A stretch of DNA of 64,000 bases. Origin: Arthrobacter globiformis. Its GTDB lineage: Bacteria > Actinomycetota > Actinomycetes > Actinomycetales > Micrococcaceae. The DNA is taken from contig NZ_JAUSZX010000001.1 of the NCBI RefSeq assembly GCF_030818015.1, forward strand, positions 4,092,001 to 4,156,000. The letters run 5' to 3'. A program made the position numbers and the translations under genes. This document shows, piece after piece, positions 50,196 to 59,153 of the stretch. Within the stretch, counting starts at the first letter, position 1, and each line of letters starts with the position of its first letter. Under the pieces are notes generated by a model. The model had not been told where the DNA came from. It worked only from the letters and a program-made list of their open reading frames with translations, and made no database searches.

Positions 50196-51221
50196 ATGGA
50201 GTTGGTGCGGCGAAGCAGCGCGATGGAAACGGAAGCCGTGGGTGCCTTTTGGCGGTGGTGGTCAGCCGCGGGAGCCGGCCTTATCACGGCAGCCGTCATG
50301 ACCGGCGTCTACGCCGACCTCCCGGAAATCATCGGTGCCATGGTGATGGCGATTCACCCCGAGCTGCGCTGGGAGACCGGCCCGGGCGCCCGTTCCCGGC
50401 ACCGGCTCTGCGTCTCCGGCGGCGGGGACCCCCGGCTGCGGTCCCTGGCCGAACGATGGCGGCGGGCAGCTCCCCCGCCCACTGAAAGCTGGGAATTCGC
50501 CGCCGCAAGGGAGCATCAACCCGGCATGCTGACTGGCACCCTCGAAGGTCTGGATCAACCGGTGAATCTGGGGCTGGCACGGGTTGCGGTGGACTGGGAC
50601 GAACGTCGTGCCCTGGCTGAACTGACGGTTTTCCACCCGGCTTTCACGAGCATGAGCACCAACGACTGCCGCCAGGCCAGCCGCCTGCTGGTGGACTGGC
50701 TCCTCGGCGAAGACGATGTCCAGCGGTGGGTTGGCGGCATCAACGTGACCCCGGCCGATCCCCGCGATAGCCAGCCCGCCGCCATCGTCCCCGAATTCTT
50801 CCAGGCCGTGGCAACCCGGAACCCGGACCCCCGATGGACAATGCGCGAGGCCAAAACTTCCTCGGGGCACAGGGTGATTGTCTGCGCCCTGCGGCCATTG
50901 CGATGGGTGGATCACCCGCTGATGGACCTGCACACTGCTGTCCGGATCAGTTACCGGCGGACCGGCGATGACGGACTGCCGGACGGGGAGGCGCTGATCC
51001 GGCTCCTTCATCTCGAACAGGACCTGGACTCGTTAGTCGGGCCCCGCGGCAGGCTGGTGGCCTCAGCAACCTCAAACGGGCTTCGCGTCCTGCATTGGTA
51101 CAGCGACTCTGAGGACCAGAACGGACGTGACAGCTTCGACCGCTATGCCCGCTCCCGCCAGAACGTCCAGGTCACCCACACCTATGATCCCGGATGGGGC
51201 TGCGTGCAGAAATTCATCTAG
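50196..51221 (+). CDS. DUF695-like protein, unknown function
   Basis: A 341-residue soluble protein. The N-terminal part AFWRWWSAAGAGLITAAV and IHPELRWETGPGARSRHRLCVSGGG resembles actinobacterial DUF695-type proteins. The C-terminal half has LHWYSDSEDQNGRDSFDRYA, a polar domain possibly of DUF695 ribonuclease-inhibitor-like type. No membrane span is certain. ATG 50196 has GAGGAG 5 bases upstream; the frame is open to 50070. Confidence 0.65.
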   Translation: MELVRRSSAMETEAVGAFWRWWSAAGAGLITAAVMTGVYADLPEIIGAMVMAIHPELRWETGPGARSRHRLCVSGGGDPRLRSLAERWRRAAPPPTESWEFAAAREHQPGMLTGTLEGLDQPVNLGLARVAVDWDERRALAELTVFHPAFTSMSTNDCRQASRLLVDWLLGEDDVQRWVGGINVTPADPRDSQPAAIVPEFFQAVATRNPDPRWTMREAKTSSGHRVIVCALRPLRWVDHPLMDLHTAVRISYRRTGDDGLPDGEALIRLLHLEQDLDSLVGPRGRLVASATSNGLRVLHWYSDSEDQNGRDSFDRYARSRQNVQVTHTYDPGWGCVQKFI

Positions 51222-51643
51222 CGCATCAGTGAATCGGGCCAGTAGAGGCAGCCGGATCCGATGGGCTAGGGGGAGTGCTTGCGGGTCCGGCTGCCACGCC
51301 CCGGCCTTTGGATAGGCGGTCCGCCGTCGGGACCGGGACACCTAGATTCTGGGCGCGCGGACTTGGAGAAAACCTGAGCCCCGCCACCGGGCAGTTGCCT
51401 CAGTCCACCCGTTTTGGGGATATGCAGTTTCAGGGGCAAGGCAAGCGCCAACTCCTTTCTTTTGAATCGAGTCAGGACGATAATTAAGTCGACCACCGGG
51501 GCTGGGCCGGCGGCGGTGCCGCCTGCCTGAGACCAGGGCGGCCCCCCCAGCCGCCGCCGTCCCTTAATTTCAGCCACCGTCGCTCCTTCTTTCGCCGCCC
51601 CACATCCGCACGCCCGCTCCGCCCGCCTCACCTGTTCAGCGGC
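51222..51643. other. Intergenic with GC-rich palindrome
   Basis: No gene seen. Holds the palindrome 51504-51563 (GGGCCGGCGGCGG at one end, CCGCCGCCG at the other), which resembles 58250-58319. It may end trxB transcription. Confidence 0.45.
51504..51563. repeat. GC-rich palindromic element, copy 1
   Basis: Ends GGGCCGGCGGCGGTG and CCCAGCCGCCGCCG pair; the centre has GAGACCAGGGCGG. By eye it aligns with 58250-58319 in either orientation. Confidence 0.4.
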
Positions 51644-52678
51644 TCAAGCGTGGGTGGGCTCCTCGACCAGTGCCGTGGCGATGCTGTCCGCGTCCTCCAA
51701 CGCGGCCAGGTAGCGCTCGGCGTCGAGGGCCGCCGCGCACCCGGTGCCGGCGGCGGTGATGGCCTGGCGGTAGCGGTGGTCCACGGCGTCGCCACACGCG
51801 AACACGCCACTCAGGTTGGTGCAGGTGGTGGGCGAGTCGACCTTGATATAGCCCTCGCCGTCGAGCTCCACCTGCCCGGCCACCAGCTCGGTGCGCGGCA
51901 CGTGCCCAATCGCCACGAAGAGCCCGGCGGCGGACTGCTTCCGGGTTTCACCGGTGCGGGTGTCGGTCAGGGTGACGCCGCTGACCTTGCCGTTGCCGTG
52001 GATCGCCGTGACGGCCGAGTTCCACGCGAACGTGATCTTTGGGTTGTCCTTGGCCCGCTGCGCCATAATGCGGGAGGCGCGCAGCTCGCCCTTGCGGACG
52101 ACGACGGTCACGGACTTCCCGAAGCGGGTCAGGAAGGTGGCCTCCTCCATGGCAGAATCCCCGCCGCCCACCACGACGATGTCCTGGTCGCGGAAGAAGA
52201 ACCCGTCACAGGTGGCGCACCAGGAGACGCCATGGCCGCTGAATTTCTTCTCCTCCGCCAGCCCCAGTTCCTTGTACGCCGAGCCGGTGGCCAGGATGAC
52301 CGCCGGAGCCTCATAGGTCTCACCGCCGCCGGTGACCACACGCTTAAGATGGCCCTTGAGCTGAACCTGGGTGGCGTCGTCGAACACCACCTGCGCGCCG
52401 AACTTCTCCGCCTGCTGCTGCAGGCCGTCCATCAGCTCCGGGCCCTGGACGCCCTCCGGGAAGCCGGGGAAGTTCTCCACCTCGGTGGTGTTCATCAGCG
52501 CACCGCCCGCGGTGACCGAGCCGGCCAGGACCAGCGGTTTCAGGCCGGCCCGGGCGGCGTAGATCGCCGCGGTATAGCCGGCGGGTCCGGAACCGACAAT
52601 GATCAGTTGCTCCCTGGTGACCTTTTCGGCGCTGGCCTTCTCGGTGCTGGCGTCCTCGGGCTTGGCGTTCTTGCTCAC
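51644..52678 (-). CDS. trxB: Thioredoxin reductase
   Basis: A 344-residue FAD/NADPH disulfide reductase that keeps thioredoxin reduced. FAD motif IVGSGPAGYTAAIYAARAG, redox-active CATC in SWCATCDGFFF, NADPH motif VVVGGGDSAMEEA, and VFACGDAVDHRYRQAITAAGTGCAAALDAERYL at the end. GTG 52678 with AAGGAG at 6 bases is preferred; the frame is open further, and ATG 52723 would add 15 residues. It follows arsC by 34 bases, so it probably supplies electrons for arsenate reduction. This is likely an accessory paralogue, since it is not near trxA. Confidence 0.93.
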   Translation of the reverse strand: MSKNAKPEDASTEKASAEKVTREQLIIVGSGPAGYTAAIYAARAGLKPLVLAGSVTAGGALMNTTEVENFPGFPEGVQGPELMDGLQQQAEKFGAQVVFDDATQVQLKGHLKRVVTGGGETYEAPAVILATGSAYKELGLAEEKKFSGHGVSWCATCDGFFFRDQDIVVVGGGDSAMEEATFLTRFGKSVTVVVRKGELRASRIMAQRAKDNPKITFAWNSAVTAIHGNGKVSGVTLTDTRTGETRKQSAAGLFVAIGHVPRTELVAGQVELDGEGYIKVDSPTTCTNLSGVFACGDAVDHRYRQAITAAGTGCAAALDAERYLAALEDADSIATALVEEPTHA

Positions 52679-52712
52679 TGCTGGCTCCTTCTCTTCGGGC
52701 TTGTTCACAGTC

Positions 52713-53147
52713 TTACTGGGCATCGGCGTGCCGGGCGGGCAGCAGTTCGGTGACCAGTGCCTCGACGCGCGTCCGGATTTCGTCGCGGATCGGGCGGACC
52801 GAGTCAATCCCTTTTCCGGCGGGGTCGGCCAGTTCCCAGTCTTCGTAGCGTTTGCCGGGGAATACCGGACACTCGTCGCCGCAGCCCATGGTGATCACGA
52901 CGTCGGCCTCCTGGACTGCCCCGGTGGTAAGCGCTTTGGGGACCTCGGCGGAAATATCAATCCCGACGTCGGCCATCGCCTGGACGACGGAGGGGCTCAC
53001 CTCGTGCGACGGCTGGGTACCGGCGGAACGGACCTCGATCGCTCCCCGGGACAGGCTGGCGAGGAACCCTGCAGCCATCTGGGACCGGCCCGCATTGTGC
53101 ACACAGACGAACAGGACGGTGGGCTTCTTGGCTGGATCGGCGGTCAT
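52713..53147 (-). CDS. arsC: Arsenate reductase, thioredoxin/mycothiol type (second copy)
   Basis: A 144-residue paralogue of the arsC at 30.7 kb, sharing FVCVHNAGRSQMAA, VVITMGCGDECP, FPGKRYEDWELADPAGKG and SVRPIRDEI. The active cysteine is in CVHNAGR. ATG 53147 has AGGAG. It is paired with trxB and has no arsR or exporter beside it, so arsenite must leave through another locus such as the one at 31 kb. Confidence 0.92.
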   Translation of the reverse strand: MTADPAKKPTVLFVCVHNAGRSQMAAGFLASLSRGAIEVRSAGTQPSHEVSPSVVQAMADVGIDISAEVPKALTTGAVQEADVVITMGCGDECPVFPGKRYEDWELADPAGKGIDSVRPIRDEIRTRVEALVTELLPARHADAQ

Positions 53148-53308
53148 GGCGGTCTCCTGGGGTTGGCGGTCGGAGGGTGGAATTGCGGAAAAGCGCTTGG
53201 CTGACCACAGCACCGCTTACACAAGTGCAACAAGAGCAGGCAGTTCAATCAAGGACCAGTTCAAGGGCGGGTGCTCGCCACCGGCCGCTTTTCGTGCAAC
53301 TATGCGGG

Positions 53309-54016
53309 ATGACCACCAGCAGCGGTGGCGCCGGCAGCGACCCCGACCAATCGACCTCGCGCGCCGCCCCAGCGGGAGCAGAGCCCGGCCATGTTGTCCT
53401 GCTCGGCGACTCGATCTTCGACAACCAGGCCTATGTCAACGGCGGGCCCGACGTCACCGAGCAGTTACGTGGTGAGCTCCCACGCGGCTGGAAGGCAACA
53501 CTGCTGGCAGTGGACGGCGACGTAATCACCGGGGTCCACCACCAGCTGCTTGCCCTTCCCGACGACGCGACCCACCTCGTGGTCAGCGCCGGGGGCAACG
53601 ATGCGCTCGGCTACGCCCACCTGCTCGAAGCGCCAGCCCGCTCGGTGGCGCAGGCCCTGGACCTGTTCGCGGCTGCCCAGGAGCGGTTCGCGGCCGACTA
53701 TGAGCTGATGGCCAAAGCGATTTCAGCCAAGGGCCTGCCCGCAGCCCTGTCCACCATCTACGACACGCCGTCATCCGGGCCGGCTTACCGAATGATCCGG
53801 ACCGCCCTCACAGTCTTCAACGATTCCATCACCAGGGCCGCGTTCTCCCGGAGCATCAGCCTGCTGGACCTCCGGCTCATCTGCAACCACGACGGCGACT
53901 ACGCGAACGCGATTGAACCGTCGGCGCAAGGCGGTGCCAAAATTGCCCTCGCCATCAGCGCATGGGTCGATCCTGCCCGCAAAGTGCCCCGGTCAACCGT
54001 CATCGGCGGCGTCTGA
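53309..54016 (+). CDS. SGNH/GDSL-type hydrolase
   Basis: A 235-residue hydrolase. Block I VVLLGDSIFDNQAY (Ser nucleophile), block III SAGGNDALGY, and near the end IEPSAQGGAKIA in place of a DxxH block. No signal peptide. Resembles uncharacterised acyl esterases. Frame open to 53177; ATG 53309 fits the N-terminus. Divergent from the arsC-trxB unit. Confidence 0.82.
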   Translation: MTTSSGGAGSDPDQSTSRAAPAGAEPGHVVLLGDSIFDNQAYVNGGPDVTEQLRGELPRGWKATLLAVDGDVITGVHHQLLALPDDATHLVVSAGGNDALGYAHLLEAPARSVAQALDLFAAAQERFAADYELMAKAISAKGLPAALSTIYDTPSSGPAYRMIRTALTVFNDSITRAAFSRSISLLDLRLICNHDGDYANAIEPSAQGGAKIALAISAWVDPARKVPRSTVIGGV

Positions 54017-54032
54017 CAACATCCAGCCCCTG

Positions 54033-55040
54033 CTACCGGAGCGGGGCCGTGGAGTGGCGGACCACCAGTTGGGGCGTGATGCACCTGTCGGCGATGGGGG
54101 CGCCGGGATCGTTGAGCCGCTCCAGCGCGACACCTCCGGCGATTTTCCCGAGCTCCACCGCATGCAGGTCCACGGAGGTCAGGTCGATGCCGTGCAGCCG
54201 GGCGGTCCGAGAATCGTCGTAGCCCACGAGCGACAGGTCGCCGGGAATCGTCAGGCCCATCGCGTAGGCGGCTTCGCGGACACCCAGCGCGAACTGGTCG
54301 TTGTGCGTAAACACGGCTGTCGGCCGGTCCGGTCCGCCAAGCAGCTCCGCCGCCACACGCTCCGCGGCCTCCTGCGTGAAGTCGTTGGCCGCCACGGTCT
54401 GCGGGGTCAGGCCGGCGGCCCGCATCATCTGTTCGTAGGTTTCCCGGCGCACGGTGTGTCCGTCAATAAACGGACCGGCCAGATGGGCGATCCGGGTGTG
54501 CCCGAGTCCGAGAAGATGCTCGACGGCGGCCCGCGCGCCCGCACGGTCGTCCGGGTACACGCTGTCCACGCCCTCCACCCGGCGCGTGACGCTGACCACC
54601 GGGACCATATGCGCCAGCTCCCGCACCCGCTCGTCAGGGTCCAGCAGCGCCGCGGCAATGATGATCCCCACCCGCGCCTCGATGAGCGAGTCAACGGCGC
54701 CTTGGTCCTCGCTGCCGATCGAGCGGGAGACGCTGAGGATGAGCCGGTTGCGCGACTGCGGGAGCGCCAGCCGCACGCCGTTGAGGACATCCGAGAAGAC
54801 CTCGTTCCGGAGGTCCAGGAGGTAAAGCCCGATGGCGGTGCGCTGCTTGCTTGCCAGGGCGGCAGCTGCCGCATTGTGCCGGTATCCCAGGCGCTTGGCG
54901 GCGTCGAAGATCGCCTGCTTGGTCTCGGGGCTGACACCCGCGGCGCCGCGGAAGGCGAAGGACACCAGCGTGCGGGAAACCCCGACCTCGCGCGCAACAT
55001 CAGCCTGGGTGGCTGGCCGCTGCTGCCGCTGAAGAGTCAT
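54033..55040 (-). CDS. LacI-family transcriptional regulator
   Basis: A 335-residue repressor. The helix-turn-helix is ATQADVAREVGVSRTLVSFAF, the hinge KRLGYRHNAAAAALAS, and the periplasmic-binding-like domain carries TAVFTHNDQFALGVREAAYAMGL and DLSLVGYDDS. It is divergent from the sugar porter at 55177; the inverted repeat TGTAAG-N6-CTTACA between them is its probable operator. The ligand is probably a sugar or polyol carried by that porter. Confidence 0.9.
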   Translation of the reverse strand: MTLQRQQRPATQADVAREVGVSRTLVSFAFRGAAGVSPETKQAIFDAAKRLGYRHNAAAAALASKQRTAIGLYLLDLRNEVFSDVLNGVRLALPQSRNRLILSVSRSIGSEDQGAVDSLIEARVGIIIAAALLDPDERVRELAHMVPVVSVTRRVEGVDSVYPDDRAGARAAVEHLLGLGHTRIAHLAGPFIDGHTVRRETYEQMMRAAGLTPQTVAANDFTQEAAERVAAELLGGPDRPTAVFTHNDQFALGVREAAYAMGLTIPGDLSLVGYDDSRTARLHGIDLTSVDLHAVELGKIAGGVALERLNDPGAPIADRCITPQLVVRHSTAPLR

Positions 55041-55084
55041 AGAGCCATCCTCCCACGGCGGGAAACACCGGAAGTTAAAGCATT

Positions 55085-55102
55085 TGTAAGTTTGACCTTA
55101 CA
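55085..55102. promoter_or_regulatory. LacI operator candidate
   Basis: TGTAAGTTTGACCTTACA, 6-base perfect arms with a 6-base centre, overlapping a possible -35 (TTACAT) 18 bases before TAGTCT at 55121. Confidence 0.55.
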
Positions 55103-55176
55103 TTTAAGCCTTTCGCGCGTTAGTCTAGGTGTGACAGCGGGCACACGTCCCGCAAACTTGAGACAAGGGAGTCCTT

Positions 55177-56643
55177 ATGTCTGCTACCCAAGCCCAGCGC
55201 GACGGCGCGCATACGCCCTCGCTGCCGCCGCTCACGAACGGCCCGCACCGCAAGCGCCTCGGCAGGGTCGCTATGGTCGCAACCTTCGGCGGTCTGCTGT
55301 TCGGCTACGACACGGGTGTCATCAACGGCGCACTCCGGCCGATGACCGCCGATCTTGGCCTCACCCCGATCACCGAGGGCATCGTGACCAGTTCGCTGCT
55401 GTTCGGCGCCGCGGCCGGCGCCGTGGGCGGCGGCCGGCTCTCCGACACCTGGGGCCGCCGGAAGACGATCATCCTGCTGGCCGTCCTGTTCCTCGTCGGC
55501 GCCCTGTCCTGCGTGTTCGCACCGAACTTCGAGGTGATGGTCATCGGCCGCGTCATCCTCGGACTCGCCGTGGGTGGCGCCTCCTCGGTGGTCCCCGTGT
55601 ACCTCGCCGAGCTGGCCCCCTACGAGATCCGCGGCTCGCTCGCCGGCCGCAACGAACTCATGATTGTCATCGGCCAGCTCGCTGCGTTCGTGGTCAACGC
55701 CATCATCGGCAACGTCTGGGGCGAGTTCGGCGGCGTCTGGCGCATCATGCTCGCTGTGGCCGCCGTACCTGCAGTCGCCCTGTTCGTGGGCATGCTCCGG
55801 ATGCCGGAATCCCCGCGCTGGCTGATCTCCCGGGGCCGCAGCCAAGACGCGCTGGCCGTGCTCAAGACCATCCGTTCTTCCGACCGCGCTGAAGCTGAGA
55901 TGGCCGACGTCAAGCACCTGGCCGACGAGGAAAAGGAAATGAACCTCTCCGGCTGGGGCGCCCTGAAAAACAAGTGGATCCTGCGCATCCTGCTCGTCGG
56001 CATCGGGCTGGGCGTGGCGCAGCAGCTGACCGGCATCAACTCGATCATGTACTACGGCCAGTCCGTGCTGGTTGAGGCCGGCTTCAGCTCCAGCGGCGCC
56101 CTCATCGCCAACATCGCCCCGGGCGTCATCGCCGTCGTGGGTGGCATCATTGCGCTGACCATGATGCAGCGGGTCAACCGCCGCACCACCCTGCTCCTCG
56201 GCTTCACGCTGACCACCATCTGCCACTTCCTGATCGGCATCGCCTCCATCGCACTGCCCGTCGGCAACCCGGCGCGGCCCTTCGTGATCCTCTTCCTGGT
56301 GGTTGCCTTCGTCGGCTCCATGCAGACCTTCCTCAACATCGCCGTATGGGTGATGCTCTCAGAGATCTTCCCCCTGCACATCCGCGGCTTCGCGATCGGC
56401 GTCTCCATCTTCTGCCTGTGGATCGCCAACGCCTTCCTGGGCCTGTTCTTCCCCACCCTGGTGGCATCAGTCGGCATCACCGGAACGTTCTTCATGTTCG
56501 GCGTGGTGGGCATCCTGGCCTTGATCTTCATCTACACCCAGGTCCCTGAAACCCGCGGCCGCACCCTCGAAGCGCTCGAGGAGGACGTCACCACCGGCGC
56601 CATCTACCTGGTCCACAAGACCCCTGCCACGGCAGCCCACTAA
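55177..56643 (+). CDS. MFS sugar porter (inositol/hexose:H+ symporter type)
   Basis: A 488-residue, 12-span transporter. Signatures: GGLLFGYDTGVINGAL, GGRLSDTWGRRKT, PESPRWLISRGR, QQLTGINSIMYYG and PETRGRTLEALE. Closest in pattern to myo-inositol and hexose porters of actinobacteria; the substrate cannot be fixed by eye. Expression is likely controlled by the divergent LacI protein. Confidence 0.92.
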   Translation: MSATQAQRDGAHTPSLPPLTNGPHRKRLGRVAMVATFGGLLFGYDTGVINGALRPMTADLGLTPITEGIVTSSLLFGAAAGAVGGGRLSDTWGRRKTIILLAVLFLVGALSCVFAPNFEVMVIGRVILGLAVGGASSVVPVYLAELAPYEIRGSLAGRNELMIVIGQLAAFVVNAIIGNVWGEFGGVWRIMLAVAAVPAVALFVGMLRMPESPRWLISRGRSQDALAVLKTIRSSDRAEAEMADVKHLADEEKEMNLSGWGALKNKWILRILLVGIGLGVAQQLTGINSIMYYGQSVLVEAGFSSSGALIANIAPGVIAVVGGIIALTMMQRVNRRTTLLLGFTLTTICHFLIGIASIALPVGNPARPFVILFLVVAFVGSMQTFLNIAVWVMLSEIFPLHIRGFAIGVSIFCLWIANAFLGLFFPTLVASVGITGTFFMFGVVGILALIFIYTQVPETRGRTLEALEEDVTTGAIYLVHKTPATAAH

Positions 56644-56773
56644 CAGCTCCCTCGCTGCCTCGCCCGGCGCTATAGCCGGACAGGCGCTTGAGCCGAACAG
56701 GCCCCTTAGCTGCACAGCCCCGCGCGCTGGATTCAACCGAATTTGGCGGGCGGGGCTACTGCATTTTCGGCGA

Positions 56774-57166
56774 CTACTGGTCGGCGGGCTGGAACAGCTC
56801 GACGACGTTGCCGGCCGGATCCTCCAGCAGGATCTGCTGGCCACCCGGCCCCTTAACAATGTCGTTCCGGAACGGAACCCCCGCGGCCCGCAGACGGTCC
56901 ACCTCGGCGACGATATCGCTCACGATGAGATGGATCCGGTTCCATCCGCCCGGGGCCGGGACCGCGCCGTCGGGCATTGGCCGGCCCGCCGAACTGGTGG
57001 GCCCGCTCAGCAGCAGACGCAACTGACCGCGCACGACGTCGGCAAACGCCGGTGCCGCGTTCATTCTTACGGTGAAGCCGAGGTGCTTCGTGTAGAAGCC
57101 GACGGCGGCTTCTACGTCGTCCACCATGTACCGGACGCTGACCAGATCCTCAGGGCTATTGGGCAT
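56774..57166 (-). CDS. VOC family protein
   Basis: A 130-residue glyoxalase-fold protein: VRYMVDDVEAAVGFYTKHLGFTVR, WNRIHLIVSDIVAEVDRLRAAG, LLEDPAGNVVELFQPA. ATG 57166 has GGAG upstream. It starts 31 bases after the stop of the VOC gene at 57198, so the two form a small operon. Confidence 0.87.
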   Translation of the reverse strand: MPNSPEDLVSVRYMVDDVEAAVGFYTKHLGFTVRMNAAPAFADVVRGQLRLLLSGPTSSAGRPMPDGAVPAPGGWNRIHLIVSDIVAEVDRLRAAGVPFRNDIVKGPGGQQILLEDPAGNVVELFQPADQ

Positions 57167-57197
57167 TTTTGGCTCCTCTCTGGTTGGAGGCGATGGA

Positions 57198-57566
57198 TCA
57201 GACGTGCTGATCCACGATGACCGGGTTGCCGTCGGGGTCGACCACGATAAAGCTGCCCGGCCCCGTACCGTCCCCGGCTTCAGCAACGAAGGGAATGCCC
57301 TGGTCCTTCAGTTGGCGTTGGAGATCGCGCACATCGGTGAATGAGTCGAGCTGCTGCGCGTCCTGGTTCCAGCCCGGGTTGAAGGTCAGGGAGTTCTTCT
57401 CAAACATGCCCTGGAAGAGCCCGATCACCGTCTGCCCGTTCCGCAGGATCAGCCAGTTCTGGTCGATGTCGCCCCCGGACCTGGTGAATCCCAGCTTCTC
57501 GTAGAACGCTGCCGAGGCCGCGATGTCCTTGACGGCGAGGCTGAGTGAGAAAGCGCCGAGTTGCAT
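57198..57566 (-). CDS. VOC family protein
   Basis: A 122-residue protein: [51 protein letters not shown], and [15 protein letters not shown]. Glyoxalase fold, substrate unknown. First gene of a pair with 56774-57166. Frame open to 57650; ATG 57566 fits the fold. Confidence 0.87.
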   Translation of the reverse strand: MQLGAFSLSLAVKDIAASAAFYEKLGFTRSGGDIDQNWLILRNGQTVIGLFQGMFEKNSLTFNPGWNQDAQQLDSFTDVRDLQRQLKDQGIPFVAEAGDGTGPGSFIVVDPDGNPVIVDQHV

Positions 57567-57691
57567 GTGCTGCTCCAGTCTCCGGAACTCTGCGGGCCAT
57601 GAATGTTTTCGATAGTACTCGCGGGTCGTCGGATCGGTCCCAGACAGCACTCTTCCAGACCCTCTGGCCGTGAGCTAGAACGCGGGCAGCG

Positions 57692-57937
57692 CTAAAACGC
57701 GTCCGTGTGCTCCAGCTCCGGCAAGACAACCAGCGGATCTCCGGCAAAATGCAGCCTGCGGGAAGACTGCCCATCGACCCAGGCGAATACGACGGAGCCG
57801 CCAATGGGCACGCTGCCGGCAACGCCGGCTCGGGCGGGGCGGCCCGGTTTCCGGATCTCGGTCTCCGCCCGCGGGGTCAGCGTCCCCCACAGCCCCGGAA
57901 GGTCGGCGTCGTGCCCATTGCCAGCGTTCGTGTCCAT
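57692..57937 (-). CDS. Hypothetical small protein
   Basis: An 81-residue frame (DTNAGNGHDADLPGLWGTL, ending VLPELEHTDAF) with reasonable codon use but no motif and no clear ribosome binding site. It is listed as possible. Confidence 0.35.
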   Translation of the reverse strand: MDTNAGNGHDADLPGLWGTLTPRAETEIRKPGRPARAGVAGSVPIGGSVVFAWVDGQSSRRLHFAGDPLVVLPELEHTDAF

Positions 57938-58359
57938 GTACCAATAGAACCAGCTCGGGGTGAACAGCCTGTGAACGTGGCCTGTGCAACACGCCCGGTC
58001 AGTTCACGCGCAGCTTGGGGAGGCTGTTGCCGGGTCCGGGTGCGCGAGCGGGAGTGCGTCCGGACCCGGCAGGTTCTGAAGGTTCGGGGGCGCGGTTTCC
58101 GTTCCCTTCAGAACGCTGTCAGTATTGTGCGCTGACATGGGGAAATAGCTGGGACACCTTGGGGCAATCCGCGCGCGACCCCCCGATTCGCCGTGCCGGC
58201 CCAAGGAACTCCAAAGTTCTTCCAAGGACGAAGGCGGAAACTCTAAACAGGGCCGGCGGCGGTGGCCCTTGGTCCACCCTCCGGGACCTGGCTGCCTAAC
58301 CCAGCCCGCCGCCGGCCCCACACGGTCTTGCCTGTCGCCCCACACGCCTGCTGTACGTT
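57938..58359. other. Intergenic with GC-rich palindrome
   Basis: No gene seen. The palindrome 58250-58319 is listed separately. Confidence 0.4.
58250..58319. repeat. GC-rich palindromic element, copy 2
   Basis: GGGCCGGCGGCGG and CCGCCGCCGGCCCC pair around a centre of about 43 bases that itself holds a GGTCC...GGGACC repeat. Similar to 51504-51563. Confidence 0.4.
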
Positions 58360-58365
58360 ATGGCC

Positions 58366-58869
58366 ATGGGGCATGAAGCAACGGACAGGCGCAGGACGCT
58401 GACTGACATAAGTTTGGCCGTCGCGGAATTCGCGCACGCGCACTGGTTTTTCGGCAATCTCTACGAGGCCGTGGTCAAAGTCCCCCACCGCGTTGCCGGG
58501 TCTGAGGAGAGCCCTGAGCTGCGGAGGTCTCCACTGGGGCCCGGAAGTCCCGGCCGCTACTACGCGCCGTTGGCTCCCGCTACCTTCCCGGCCGTCGCAC
58601 TCGCACTGGCCGCAGGATGGAACCGCCCGGGCAGCCGGCCGTGGCTGGTGACTGCAGCGGTCGCTTCAGCGGCCGGCGGGGCCGGCACGGCCTATCTCCT
58701 CCGGTCCGTCAACCCCGCCCTCTTCTTCGGTCCCCATCCGCTCAGCGACATGCGCCGTAGATCCCTGCTGGCCAAGTGGTACCGCGTCAACGCGGTCCGC
58801 CTTGCGGCCAGCGCAGTCGCCCTGGCAGCGATCGACCGCGCACGGATGGTGCCACCTTCACGGCCCTAA
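58366..58869 (+). CDS. Membrane protein, unknown
   Basis: A 167-residue protein with about four spans: AVAEFAHAHWFFGNLYEAV, YYAPLAPATFPAVALALAAG, VTAAVASAAGGAGTAYLLRS, VNAVRLAASAVALAAIDRA. HWFFGNLYEAVVKVP and WYRVNAVRL recall DUF1772-type proteins. TACGTT lies exactly 6 bases before ATG 58366, so a leaderless mRNA starting there is preferred over ATG 58360. Confidence 0.6.
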   Translation: MGHEATDRRRTLTDISLAVAEFAHAHWFFGNLYEAVVKVPHRVAGSEESPELRRSPLGPGSPGRYYAPLAPATFPAVALALAAGWNRPGSRPWLVTAAVASAAGGAGTAYLLRSVNPALFFGPHPLSDMRRRSLLAKWYRVNAVRLAASAVALAAIDRARMVPPSRP

Positions 58870-58989
58870 GATGACAGCTCTTGACGGATCCGTCACGGGG
58901 GCCTTCCACTTCCTCCCGGGTCCTGACGTCTCCTATATACATCAGTCCCTACTGCACGGTAGGTTCATTACAGGACCCGCCGTTTTTCT

Positions 58990-59082
58990 GCACGGGGCCC
59001 CTCCCGGCGTTGTGCACCGCCTGGAGGTAATGCCGCTGCAGCCTCACGGCGGCCACCCTGCACCCCGAGGAAAGAGCCTGAC
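58990..59082 (+). promoter_or_regulatory. Conserved leader, copy 2 of the duplicated cassette
   Basis: Aligns with 14996-15093: GTGCACCGCC, GCCTCACGGCGG, CACCCCGAGGAAAGAGCCTGAC are shared. It ends at the ATG of the truncated first gene. Confidence 0.5.
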
Positions 59083-59151
59083 ATGGCCACCTCGCATTTC
59101 CAGCAATTCCTTCACGACGCCACCTCCCCCGCTCCCGACACCGCCGGCTGA
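59083..59151 (+). pseudogene. Truncated first gene of duplicated cassette
   Basis: Only 22 codons remain (ATSHFQQFLHDATSPAPDTAG after the start). The first 20 match the gene at 15094 closely, then a TGA replaces the following 63 codons. The stop is 2 bases before the next ATG, as in copy 1, so it could still serve as a coupling leader peptide. Confidence 0.6.
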
Positions 59152-59153
59152 CC

